Positions 1-9,814 of a stretch of DNA of 64,000 nucleotides are shown one piece after another; position 1 is the first letter of the stretch; the number at the start of each line of letters is the position of its first letter. The stretch comes from Musa acuminata AAA Group (lineage: Eukaryota > Streptophyta > Magnoliopsida > Zingiberales > Musaceae): NCBI RefSeq assembly GCF_036884655.1, contig NC_088342.1, positions 32,035,001 through 32,099,000 on the forward strand, written 5' to 3'. The notes under the pieces were generated by a model. That model was not told the DNA's origin and ran no database searches. It was given only the letters and a program-made list of their open reading frames with translations. The position numbers were made by a program, and so were the translations under genes.

Positions 1-556
1 GATATGAGATATTCGCTGGAGCCCCTATATTATTGGATATATAATAAGTCCCTGAATTATTGGATCCGATAGATGAGATCAAATAAGAGCTAATAAGAGA
101 TTATTGGGTAGAGACCTACTAATCTAAGAGGCTTAGGTAATAGAATGGAAATCTAGTACCCAATAAGGCAGGATCCATTGGGGTTAATTTGGGGCCTCTA
201 TAAATAGGATGGAACTAAAGGTCCATAGGCTGAAACTTCTAAGTTGTCACCTCCTATTCTCCTCTCTCCTTATCATTTTCATAGAGCAGGCCTAGAGATT
301 TGAGGAGCGTCGTTGTAGCCCTATTGTGTGGATCATCGCTAGAGAGGAGGACGCTTGACCTCCTTCATCCACTCCTATAGATCTACATGGATTCAAGGAT
401 ATACGATCTCCTTATGTAACACAACTATCTCATATGTGGTTTTCTATTTTGCGAGTTTTGTGCACTAATCTACGCACGATGATGAACATGTATTGAAAAT
501 TTTGGGGTTTTTATTTTATGTTCTTTCGCTACCCATGTGATGTCGGCCCTAGATTT
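1..556 (+). repeat. Copia-type LTR fragment, truncated by window start
   Basis: This stretch matches, in opposite orientation, the LTR at 44153-45625. Both share the GATATGAGATAT motif, the run about a short-lived TATAAATA box, and an end near the words ATGTGATGTC and GATTTTC. The copy here ends in CTAGATTTTCA without the CCCAACA terminus seen in the other, so its 3' end is damaged. It has no coding capacity. The family assignment to Copia is inferred from the reverse transcriptase remnant directly downstream. Confidence 0.6.
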
Positions 557-1040
557 TCACTTCATTAAGAATGAAGATGAGCCTTTTATATACAGGAAGG
601 TAAGTGGGAGTGTTTAAGTGGGAGTGTTATCACATTCTTGGTACTATATATGGATAACATCCTGATCATTGAAAATGATATAGGAATTGTCTCCATAATA
701 CAAGCTTAGTTATCTAGATACTTCTCCGTGAAGGACTTAGAGGAAGCATCTTACTTCTTGGGGATTCAGATTTATAGTAATAGATCCAATAGGATGCTTG
801 GTTTATGCTAATCTAGGTACATAGATACTATTGTAAAAAGGTTTTGTATGAAAAATTTCAAGAGAGCTCTTGTACCGATGAGGCATGGAATATCACTTTC
901 TAGGAGTATGTCCCTAAAGACTCCTGTAGAAAGGACAAACATGGATAAGATATCCTATGTCTCAGTAATAGAGTCTATCATGTATATTATGCTATGTACC
1001 AAGCCTGTATATATGATGCTCTCCCATATTTCCCAATAGT
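557..1040 (+). pseudogene. Decayed Copia reverse transcriptase fragment
   Basis: Plus-strand translation, with frame changes, gives the middle of a Copia reverse transcriptase: a YRKVSGS block, a degraded catalytic box YMDN in place of YVDD, then FSVKDLEEASYFLGIQIY, and from 848 an open stretch ending in a MYIMLCTKPVYM-like version of the LMYAMVCTRPDI block. Stops and a tandem 13-bp duplication (AAGTGGGAGTGTT) near 601 break the frame. Gag, protease and integrase are missing, so the LTR at 1-556 is joined directly to RT. Non-functional. Confidence 0.7.
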
Positions 1041-1259
1041 ATATTAGAGCCCTTGCGACTAAGGATTTCCATGTGTAATTCAAAAATAAAACAAAAACCA
1101 GTTTCTCAAAAGAGATGCTCCTAGCTCCCAAACCAAGCTTCACCACTTGAAGACTGAGATGCTCCTAGCAAATTGCCTCTCCCTACAAATTCGTTCGTCC
1201 TGACCACAATGCTTGCTCTCCACGTCAATCGAGAGGAATCATAAAAAAGGACTTGCACT

Positions 1260-2190
1260 TTTGATAAAGAATTGATTTGATCGACTCATATGATCTTTGT
1301 GTGTTAACATCTTACATATAATATTTTTAAATAGACTTGTAGTATTTTGATGGAATTATCAAAAATATTATAATCAATAATGAAAGTCTTATACATAGGG
1401 GATTAATCTGATTTGCTTGTAGACCAATCCATAAGATGTTCAAGGAGAAAAATTATAATATGTCATGTTAGATGTATTTCGAGGATTAAGAAAAGATGAG
1501 GGATGGCCTTAAGAAATTTGAAAATGAGGGGTACCTCCTTTAAAAAGTTTAAAAGGAGAGATTTTTTAAAAAAAATCACCATTATTTTTTTAAAAAATAT
1601 ATTATTAATTTATAGAAGAACAAAAAACACTCGAATCAAAGAGCAAATGACACACTCTTAGAATTAGAAAACATCCGAGAGGGCCACTCCCCTCTCTAAA
1701 AAAAAAAGAAAATTCATCTTCTTAGCATATTTGGACACTTCAATTTTCAATTAAAAAAATATTATATACATCAAAATTGTAGGTCCAAATACTATGCATA
1801 ATATTTTAGATTGCTAAAAGGATGTTAGACTTCCTTCGTAATACTCTAATAAGAATTAGCTAACCATATTCGATATGCATGTCTAAACCCTTGTCTTGAA
1901 GTTCAACGAGCACAGCCCTCGCTTCATAATACAACACCTTCCCTCGGTTAAATCTTGTAACCGTTATGGTTGTACTCGGAAACTGCATTTGTGCACATAA
2001 GGGTCACATCATGTGGTGTAGTCAAATTAAATTTCTAACCATATTTCTAACCATATTTAACCATTAACCATGACCCCAAATGCAATTACCTCTAGGGGTG
2101 TTCAAACCATTAAGAATCAAACCGAACCAAACTATTTTTTTCGGTTCGACTTGGTTAAGGTAGCCTAAACCAAAACTGATTTGATTTTTT
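1260..2190. repeat. Dispersed AT-rich repeat, copy 1
   Basis: A roughly 900-bp stretch that recurs as a diverged copy at 20030-21060. Shared landmarks in the same order are AATGAAAGTCTTATACATAG, GTTAGATGTATTT, GAGAGGGCCA, CATGTCTTGAAGTTCAA and a final TAACCATGACCC block followed by a GGTTCGA-rich end. No convincing coding sequence. It ends where the duplicated AKR block begins (about 2200). Confidence 0.6.
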
Positions 2191-2339
2191 TGGTTCGATT
2201 ATTTGATCGAATAACAAGCAGGAGCTGAAACAACTCAACCAGAAGATTTTGTTCTCTAATATTGGTGACTATAGACAACAAAGTATCGAGCAAAAGCCTC
2301 CTAGGGAGTTCATTTTCATGCAAATCACACAACAACCAT

Positions 2340-3670
2340 TCAAGAACATATGGAAGATGTTCGTTCACCTTTCCACGAGGATAAGGGAGGAGTGTCGGAC
2401 GTTCTCCATGTATTCATTGCAGCATCATACCTATCACCCTTCACAGCATCTGCCGAAGCATATGATTCAAGTTCAGCCATTTCCTCAGGTGTGAGTTTTA
2501 CTGACAGTGCTCCAATATTCTGGTTAAAGTTTTCGATCTTGGTAGTGCCAGGTATAGGGCACACATCACTTCCTTGATGGTGAACCCAGGCCAATGCAAG
2601 TTGTGAAGGGGTGCATCCCTTCCTCTTGGCCATTTCGCTTACACGTTTGAAGATAAGTGCATTTTGAGCGAGATTCTCAGGCTGAAACCTAGGCATGAGC
2701 TGCACACATAATTCATCATTCAGAATATCATTAGACCAAAAAAAAAGAAAAGAAGTTTACTTTAAGATAAACATAACGAATTCAAAAGGACAATCCTACT
2801 GACACCACGGAATACAGCATCAATTAACATGAAATAAATGTTCCATTCAAGGTGATTGTAGTCATGGATGTTTAGTAGGCATTCACTAATGTGATTATAA
2901 TCCCTTGTCTGGTTTGATATATCAAACATCTAGAGCCTGAATATGATAAGCTCAACTCTGTCAAAATCATCAACAACTTGAGCATTAAACACAAATATGA
3001 TAATTTTCAACAGGAGGCTTTGACATAAACTACTGTGTTTCTTTTACTCTATGCATCATTAATCTAACCGATAAGCAAGCATATCACACTCCAATGACAT
3101 CCTCCTGTTGATTGAATTATCATTAAAACATAAACTTCAACTTTTGCATGCAATAATGGTCAGCTGGTAACAATGGTCAGTAGTCCAGATGATTAGTAGT
3201 TTCAATAGTTGTTCATCACTTCTATTCTTGCATTCAAAAAAATTTCAACTTATAAGAGCATAAAAGGATTTTTATATCTTTTCCTAACTATAGTATATGG
3301 CCACCTTACGGAAATCATGTTCAGACAGAGTTTCAACCATCTTTGGTCCAGAAGAAAAGAAGCCCCCTCCCAGTGGACAGTATGCAACAATGCCTATACC
3401 GAGTTCTCTGGACAAAAAAAAAGTAAAAAATCAATATCACAATAGAATATTAAAATAGTGGTCTATATAAAAGATAAAGCTAATCAGCAAGCTCTACCTG
3501 CAAGTAGGAATTATAACTTCTTCGACATCTCTTGTCCACAAAGACCATTCCAGTTGCACGGCAGTTATTGGGTGAACAGCATGTGCCCTCCTGATTGTTG
3601 ATGCAGAAGCCTCAGACAGTCCAATGTAGTTTATTTTTCCTTCTTCGACCAATTTCTTAAGTTCTCCCAT
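2340..3670 (-). pseudogene. Aldo-keto reductase pseudogene, exons 3-5 only
   Basis: Second copy of the AKR gene at 37118-40745. Three exons survive with intact splice signals: exon 3 at 3498-3670 (begins [12 protein letters not shown]), exon 4 at 3305-3407 ([18 protein letters not shown]) and exon 5 from 2699 downward ([10 protein letters not shown] to PPLSSWKGE). Exons 1 and 2, which carry the whole catalytic tetrad and the start codon, are absent. The stop codon has changed from TGA to CGA, so the frame runs on for seven residues to a stop at 2340-2342. Other changes from the intact copy include Ser to Cys and Arg to Gly in exon 4. Intron 2 is cut by a gypsy element and then by the Copia array. 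A functional protein is very unlikely. Confidence 0.9.
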
Positions 3671-4129
3671 CTAAAACAAAATAAAAGTTCAAAGGGGTAC
3701 TTTGCTTAAATATACATAGAAAACAGGAAACTGACCTTATAAGTAAAACTAAGAACATTTACAAATATGAATTTAAGAGCCCATAGAGACATGGCATCTA
3801 TGGCATAGAATGGCATAGATGAATAATTCCAAGCATAATTGTGGAATCTGAAAAATCAAAGTTTCATACTCATACTAATTCAATATTTTGGTCATTTTGC
3901 AGCAAGAGCATGATTCTGGGTAACATTCAACAATTTAAAAAAATCCTACAAGCAATGTATAAGAGGAACCTCCAACGAGCAGAAAGGCTGTTCTATGACT
4001 CACATTACTGATTTCAACAAAATAAGATTGGGTGGCCTGATTTAATCCATAACATTTTTAAATTGCTTGATTGGAAGAGAAACAATTTAAAGGTTCAGGA
4101 AAATAAAGTAGGATGAATAATTGTGATTT
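3671..4129 (-). other. AKR pseudogene intron 2, part 1
   Basis: Intron sequence that aligns closely with 38434-38890 of the intact AKR copy (for example GACATGGCATCTATGG and CCTCCAACGAGCAGA). It is interrupted at 4129 by the gypsy insertion and resumes at 7414. No gene of its own. Confidence 0.75.
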
Positions 4130-4405
4130 TGTTATGATCCCTTTATTTTCTGAGCTTTTGAATAATGTTTTGTTGAGTTTATTTAGTTCGATAAGAGTCG
4201 GATACAGATTTATTTAATATTTATTTATTATTAAGAGTCCAAGTCCTTGTGGACTCTGGCTAGAACTCTATAAATAGGGATATAACTATTTCTTTTCGGC
4301 AAGCAATGAAATATTATTCAGTCCTTTGACAAACCCTAGGAGGCCGATCCTCTCGAAGTGAAGTGATTATCCCCTTTCTTCTATGATAAAACCCTAGGGG
4401 TATCA
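4130..4405 (+). repeat. 5' LTR of the gypsy element
   Basis: Starts TGTTATGATCCC and ends GGGGTATCA, directly before TTTGGTATCAAAGC. Contains a TATAAATA box near 4271. It is about 50 bp shorter than the 3' LTR because it has fewer copies of a 27-bp internal repeat built on GGTCGATCCCCTCGAAGT. Confidence 0.85.
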
Positions 4406-4407
4406 TT

Positions 4408-4419
4408 TGGTATCAAAGC
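4408..4419 (+). other. Primer-binding site (Met-tRNA)
   Basis: TGGTATCAAAGC, one base from the usual plant TGGTATCAGAGC complementary to the 3' end of initiator Met-tRNA. It lies just after the 5' LTR, where minus-strand synthesis would be primed. Confidence 0.8.
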
Positions 4420-4489
4420 AACGATCCTTGGCGTTCTTGCTATAATTCCTCACAACACTTCGCCGCAGTTATCATCATCTCAAAAAATA

Positions 4490-5450
4490 AAAATGTGAGA
4501 AGAGCGAGAAAGGGCCGCCGCAGCCACATTCCAGAGCGAGGCTTCGCCCTTGCTTCCGGCCAACGACCGCTACCGTCGTCGCTCTCCGGCCAACGACCAC
4601 GCCATTGTTTCCCCGCCAGCGCCCGCGCTCCCCCCTCTCATTGCGCTGCAGTCGCCCTCCAACCGCTCACACCCTATCTCGCTCAAGCATGAAAGGGGCG
4701 CCTCATCCCACCTTCCACCGTAGACATCCTTAGCCGAGCCTTTGCTAGAGACGACGTTGCCAGCGTCCCGTCCCACCGCATCCCCGCAACCGCTTCCCGG
4801 CCAGAGTCCACCGTCGCCTGCCTCCCCTTGGATCACAGCCGCAGTCGCTTAACCATCCCTCCTCGTGGCAATCGAAACAAGGCAACCACGACCGCCGCAG
4901 CAACCGTTGTTTCCTCCTCTCTTCGCTACCGGCATCGACAACAATCACCTCCCAACCACGCCCTCAACACTACCTCGACCGACGCTCGCTTCCCAACCGT
5001 AACCCTCCTCCCCTTGGGTCGCAGCCGCTCACGGTGACATTTCCGCCCCTCAATCGCGCCTCATCCCGTCGATACTTCCCAGCCAGCGATTACTGCTTCC
5101 CCTTCTCCACCACCGCCACTGCTTCCCGAAAAGGGCAACTCATCGATTCCCAACCGCGCCACCATAGCTTTATCTTCAACAATCGTCGCCTACCAGCCTT
5201 GTCAACTCCGCCTTCCCCCCCTTGCCCTGCATCCTCTGCGATAGCCACCTGTTGCACCACCACAACCTCAACACCGGCTGCTCGGCGACCGCTCCCTTGG
5301 GTCATAGCAACTGCAGCCAACGCCGCTGCCTTCCGGCCCCCGACGGTCTCACCCCACACAATGATAGAAAAAGGGCAACAACTTTTCCTCCTCGTAGACC
5401 GCAGAAAGCCTTTTCGCTGCCCTCGGCATCGACAGTACTGATGCCCTTGA
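4490..5450 (+). other. GC-rich, C-skewed leader of the gypsy element
   Basis: About 950 bp between primer-binding site and gag, strikingly C-rich against AT-rich surroundings. Phrases around CCCTTGGGTCGCAGCC recur with changes near 4825, 5012 and 5293, which suggests old internal duplication. Long open stretches exist in several frames on both strands, giving Pro/Arg/Ser/Ala-rich translations, as expected from composition alone. None looks like a gag domain. It may be an untranslated leader or a captured host fragment; I cannot tell which. Confidence 0.5.
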
Positions 5451-5689
5451 CCAAACATCATAAACATGGGGATTACATATTTGCAATCTTATACAATGGC
5501 TACTGATAACTTAACGAAAGCACAAATTAAAGCATTGAAAACCAAAATTGAGAACTTTGTAATCTTATGCAATGGCTATTGGAGAACTTTAGCAAGTTTC
5601 AACAAGGTGAAAGTTAAATTTCTACGTTGAATAGATCTGGAGATATAGGAAAATGGCTCCAAGAATATGACACAAGATACCCACATGTT

Positions 5690-6800
5690 AAGGTAGAATT
5701 TCCAAGATGAGAAGATGGGGATCCGACCAGTTGGATCTCTAGGGCACAAATTTTTTTTCGTTTTCACAAAATCCCAAAAGAATCCAAAGTAGAAATAGTC
5801 TCAATCTAACTATATGGAGATGCAATCCAGTGGTATGATTGGTACAAAACTTACCACGAAGTTCCCTCGTAGGAGCAATTCAAAAGAGGGCTTCTTGTTC
5901 GCTTTGGACAATCTGAATATAAGAATGTTGATGGACAACTCACCAAAATTTGTTAGATTTCTACAGTATTAGAATATCAGACCAGGTTTGAACGATTATC
6001 AAATCAAGTCAGAGATTGATCTTAACGACAACTGGTGGGTACATTCATTGAAGGACTTAATCCAGATATTCGGTGTGAAGTTAAAGCTCATCAACCCCGC
6101 ACTATGATCGTTGCAATATCATTTGCACGTTTACATGAGGAAAAATTTAACAAGGAAAATCATCGAAACAGAAGTGACAACAAACAGATGATTAGCAAGC
6201 CACTCGCCCCATCTGTTCCCAACCGGAACCCTAACACCCGAAGGTTAACCCGAGAAGAACTCAAGGAAATATCAACGAAGGGTGTGCGCTAGCATTGTGA
6301 TGAAAAATAGAGTAGGGAGTACCAATGTAAACAAGAGCAACTTCTGATGATTGAACCAATTGGGGAGGAACCAGAAGCTAACAATGTGAACTTCGATCAT
6401 GAAGGTATGGATTCTGATAATGATGTTGGACCTATTATACATACAGTGCATGCATTAGTTGGCTCCTCTAACTCGCAAGCTATGAAAGTTGGAGGAACTT
6501 TGGAATATCAGCATATTACAATTTTAATTGATACTAGTAGCACTAACAATTTTATGGACAATAAGGTTGTTGACCGATTGGCCTACCACATTGAAAACTA
6601 TAACAAATTCGAAGTAAAGGTCGCTGATAGATGAATTTTAACTTGTGAAAGCAAATGTTCGAAGATAAAGTTGATTATACAAGGCCAAGAGTTGTTTGTG
6701 GACTTTTTTTTGCTACCCTTGGAAGACTTCGAAGTGGTGCTTAGAATTGAATGGCTATCAACCTTGGGTGATGTTTCGTGGAATTTTTCTAAACTAATCA
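5690..6800 (+). pseudogene. Degraded gypsy gag and protease
   Basis: Frame-broken plus-strand translation gives a retrotransposon gag capsid pattern: FPRWEDGDPTSWISRAQIFF, then LYGDAIQWYDWY, FKRGLLVRFGQSEY and YQTRFERLSNQV. From 6347 comes an aspartic protease region with ILIDTSSTNNFMD, a version of the usual LIDSGSTHNFID in which the D-S-G active triad has become D-T-S. Several in-frame stops occur (for example after VEIVSI). No zinc knuckle is evident. Gag would build the particle and protease would cleave it; here both are inactive. Confidence 0.75.
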
Positions 6801-6849
6801 TGAAGTTTTTTTATTAATGGAAAACAGGTGATCCTAAAGGGAAGATGTG

Positions 6850-7065
6850 GAAGTAAAGTCACAACTGTCATTAGCCATCGGATGGAGAGAGTTTTTCAGA
6901 AGACTGCAACATCAAAAGGCCGACCTATTGCTTACACTATCAAGCAGTGGAGTCCGTACTTACTTGATCAACGGGTTGTGATACGTCGCAAATACCCTAT
7001 GACTGAACTGCTGAAAGAGAAACTCTACGAGTTTGATGCTACTCAACCTAGAGGACAAGGCTGAT
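6850..7065 (+). pseudogene. 3' end of gypsy polyprotein
   Basis: A short open region contains SPYLLDQRVVIRRKYPMTEL and ends in a FDATQPRGQG tail. This looks like the C-terminal tail of a gypsy polyprotein (the usual RVIRRKYRPKTEVLVKW and LEDKV landmarks) with the middle removed. It sits directly before the polypurine tract. The lost RT, RNase H and integrase would have been between 6800 and 6850. Confidence 0.55.
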
Positions 7066-7081
7066 TTGAAGGGGGAGGAAT
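7066..7081 (+). other. Polypurine tract of the gypsy element
   Basis: TTGAAGGGGGAGGAAT lies immediately before the TGTTAGG start of the 3' LTR, the normal position for plus-strand priming. Confidence 0.8.
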
Positions 7082-7408
7082 TGTTAGGATTCCCTTATTT
7101 TCTGAGCTTTTGAATAATGTTTTGTTGAGTTTATTTAATTCGATAAGAGACTGATAGAGGTTTATTTAATATTTATTTATTATTAAGAGTCCAAGTCCTA
7201 GTGGACTCTGGGTGGAACTCTATAAATAGAGATGTAACTGTTTCTTTTCGACAAGCAATAAAATATTATCTAATCCTTTGACAAACCTTACGAGGTTGAT
7301 GCCTCGAAGTGATCAAAAAGGTCGATCCCCTCGAAGTGATCAAGAAGGTCGATCCCCTCGAAGTAATAATCCCCTTTCTTCTATGATAAAACACTAGGGG
7401 TCTTGTCA
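7082..7408 (+). repeat. 3' LTR of the gypsy element
   Basis: Starts TGTTAGGATTCCC and ends GGTCTTGTCA, followed by target duplication GATTT. It contains two copies of a 27-bp unit (GATCAAGAAGGTCGATCCCC then TCGAAGT) where the 5' LTR has about one. A solo relative at 51019-51405 has four. Confidence 0.85.
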
Positions 7409-7413
7409 GATTT

Positions 7414-8662
7414 ATCTATGAAATGCTATTCTCAAGACTGAAAAATAGTGGCCAACCTTCTTTAGCATAGTGGACCATCACATCCAAAAGAGATTTACAA
7501 TAGGCACTAAACAAATACTTCCTTTAGCCATTCACTTCCATAAAAATCTTACTGCATGCCAGATTCTTGAGTGACACACCAGCTGCAGAATGTCAATTTT
7601 GATAGCAGTTGCATGAAATTAATGTCATTTAGTTATTGTCCATATAGAAATATCCAAGTGCCATCGATGTGTATACTAGGGGTCTACAGAAGAAGGTTCA
7701 ATTCCAATCATCATGAACTGATAATCGCTTTATCTTTAGTTACTAATGTGGTTAGCTAAATGCTTTCAAGTTTTTGGTTTTAGTGTATTTGTAATTCCCA
7801 TTGAGGCCGAACCTAGACCTGTGCCCGAGAGATAGCTGTCCATACACTAGTAAGGGATGTATGGATTCTCGACCAGGAACTGTTGCAACACAAATAGTTT
7901 TCACATGGCAGCAACCAAATATACGAGGGGAAAAGAAGATAGCGGAGATATTATACACCACAAGATAGGGTCATTCATCCAAAAGAAACAACTTGGGCTG
8001 CTATAGGAGGTGATCTATGATGATATCAACAGTTAATATAGCAGATGATGGCCTGTGGAGGATTCTTTGGTACAGTGGATATAAGTGGCTCTTTTCAGAT
8101 GCACAAAACCCTCTCAAACCAAGGTCAGAGCTGAAATGAATAGTTTCTTAGGAGGCAGAAGGTTTAGTATAATCAGTAATATTTTATTGTAAGAGGAAGG
8201 AGGAGGATCCTTTAGTTTCTCTTTTGCAATTTTCTATTTTCTTTGTTCTGTTTTCCTTTTATTATTTTACTGCTTAGTGGACGAAGTTTGGATATTGATC
8301 AGTAAAGTGAATCAGTGAAGAAATCTCCTCTGCATATGATTTCCTATATCGAGTCTAAGTGCATAACTTTCTTCTAAATTCCTCCTCTTATGCCTTCCAT
8401 TTTCTCCTTACCATTGTCAAAGCTACCGGGTCATCAAAAGTCCCCATTAAAGCACACTGTCTGAGACCTCAACCTATCATAAACATTGTTCCATCTTTCT
8501 TCTACGACAATATGGTCTTCCACCTATTTGTGGACGTAATGTGATTCTCGTTGATGGAGGATCTGACAAGGATTGATGTGCGAAATCTTGTCCTAAAAGG
8601 AGAGTGGTTTTTTTCTGAGTTGAACCTTAAATCACCCAGGTTGTAAAGGAACAAGTTTCTCA
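7414..8662 (-). other. AKR pseudogene intron 2, part 2
   Basis: Collinear with 38893-40098 in the intact AKR intron 2 (shared GTGGACCATCACATCCAAAA, ACACACCAGCTGCAGAATG, GGAGGAGGATCCTTT). One local difference is 33 extra bases here after GAGAGTGG near 8608. It stops at the TG of the first Copia LTR, about 135 bp short of where exon 2 would begin. Confidence 0.8.
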
Positions 8663-9160
8663 TGTAACGGTTATTATTAAAAATCTTATTTAATAATCAC
8701 GTAACCGTTCTTATTAAGATTCATAATTTCTTATCATGAATTTCTTCATTTATTATGGTTTAAATGATTTCAGTTTCTTATTCTTTATGCATAAAACCGT
8801 TATTATTAAATTAAATATTTAATATCATTAAGTTCTTCATTATGGTCCAAACGTTACAAATTTGAATTAATTCTTCAACGTTATGAGTTGGTGATGATAA
8901 ATGTTCTTGATGGGAGAACATCTATATATACATGAGGATTTTGGTCCCTTGGTTCAATCATCTCTTTGAAGCGAAAGGCTTTCCTACACCATCTAAAGCG
9001 AGAGTTCTGAGCCGAGAAGAACCAAAGTTCAAAAAGAAACCTATGTAGAAATTCTTGGCGACAATGGCTGGAGGTACGCTATTTCGTTTCCACATTAGTT
9101 TATTGTGTTTCTATTACAATGATTTAGAAACACAAGTTGGCTTCATTAAAATTTCTTACA
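8663..9160 (+). repeat. Copia array LTR 1
   Basis: TGTAACGG to TTCTTACA, 498 bp. It is followed by TTTGGTATCAGAGCC. It is inserted in the AKR pseudogene intron. The TATATATACATGAGG stretch near 8925 could serve as the TATA box. Confidence 0.9.
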
Positions 9161-9162
9161 TT

Positions 9163-9175
9163 TGGTATCAGAGCC
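9163..9175 (+). other. Primer-binding site of array unit 1
   Basis: TGGTATCAGAGCC, complementary to initiator Met-tRNA, two bases after LTR 1. The same site follows LTR 2 at 12678. After LTR 3 it is mutated to TAGTATCAGAGCC. Confidence 0.85.
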
Positions 9176-9814
9176 AAATGACCTCTGCCTTGATATGAAA
9201 AAGTTTTCATTTTTATGCCATGAAAATGATTTGATTTTGATTTCTTCTGGGAAACTTGTTGATATATTTTGTTGAAAATCATAAGGAAATATCATTTTCA
9301 ACATTTTTAGTCGGTAAAATGCTCATATTATGTATGCATATTTAGTTATATTAAATTATGTTTATGAGCAATTTTTTTTTTAAGTTTAAAATGTCTAGTG
9401 ATCCATATAATCTTAATTAATTAAGAATTAGCCACAGCATCCTTAATTAATTAAAATTATATATAAAGTTAAAATAAGGATCACATAAGTAATTAGACAT
9501 CATATTGTAATTGATTATATTTCGTATAATAATTGTTATCCCACATGATCTTTTATTATATTTAATATAATTAATCAGGATAAAATATCAGATTATTTTC
9601 ATAATTTACCCACAGGGATTATGAATTAGAATATAATTTGATAGTTTTATCATAAAGACCATATGAATCTATTTGAATTAAGAATTTAGCCCACATGCAA
9701 TTTTTATGTCATGAGATTCATATTTTTGGCATGTTTCACATTGGTAAAACATATAATTTAGTCTATTAAGCTTCAAATTTTGACATAAGCATGTTTGATT
9801 TTATGCAGTTTCTC
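9176..9814 (+). other. AT-rich leader of Copia array unit 1
   Basis: Non-coding, AT-rich sequence between primer site and the first recognisable protein, repeated at 12691-13330 and partly at 16206-16673. It contains paired TTAATTAATTAA blocks near 9413 and 9444. It replaces the gag-protease-integrase region expected here. Confidence 0.6.

Larger units (their letters stand above)
4130..7408 (+). mobile_element. Non-autonomous Ty3/gypsy retrotransposon
   Basis: A complete insertion of 3279 bp, bounded by the 5-bp target duplication GATTT (4125-4129 and 7409-7413). The empty site is visible in the duplicate AKR intron near 38890. It has LTRs starting TGTTA, a primer-binding site for initiator Met-tRNA at 4408, a purine tract GAAGGGGGAGGAA before the 3' LTR, a GC-rich leader, a degraded gag-protease and the last part of a pol reading frame. 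Reverse transcriptase, RNase H and most of integrase are deleted, so it could only have moved with proteins supplied by a relative. The end of pol resembles that of chromovirus-type elements (inference). Confidence 0.88.

Noticed and set aside
4495..5506. Several overlapping open frames on both strands in the GC-rich gypsy leader
   Set aside because: Low stop frequency follows from GC content. The translations are Pro/Ser/Arg/Ala-rich without domains and overlap in five frames.
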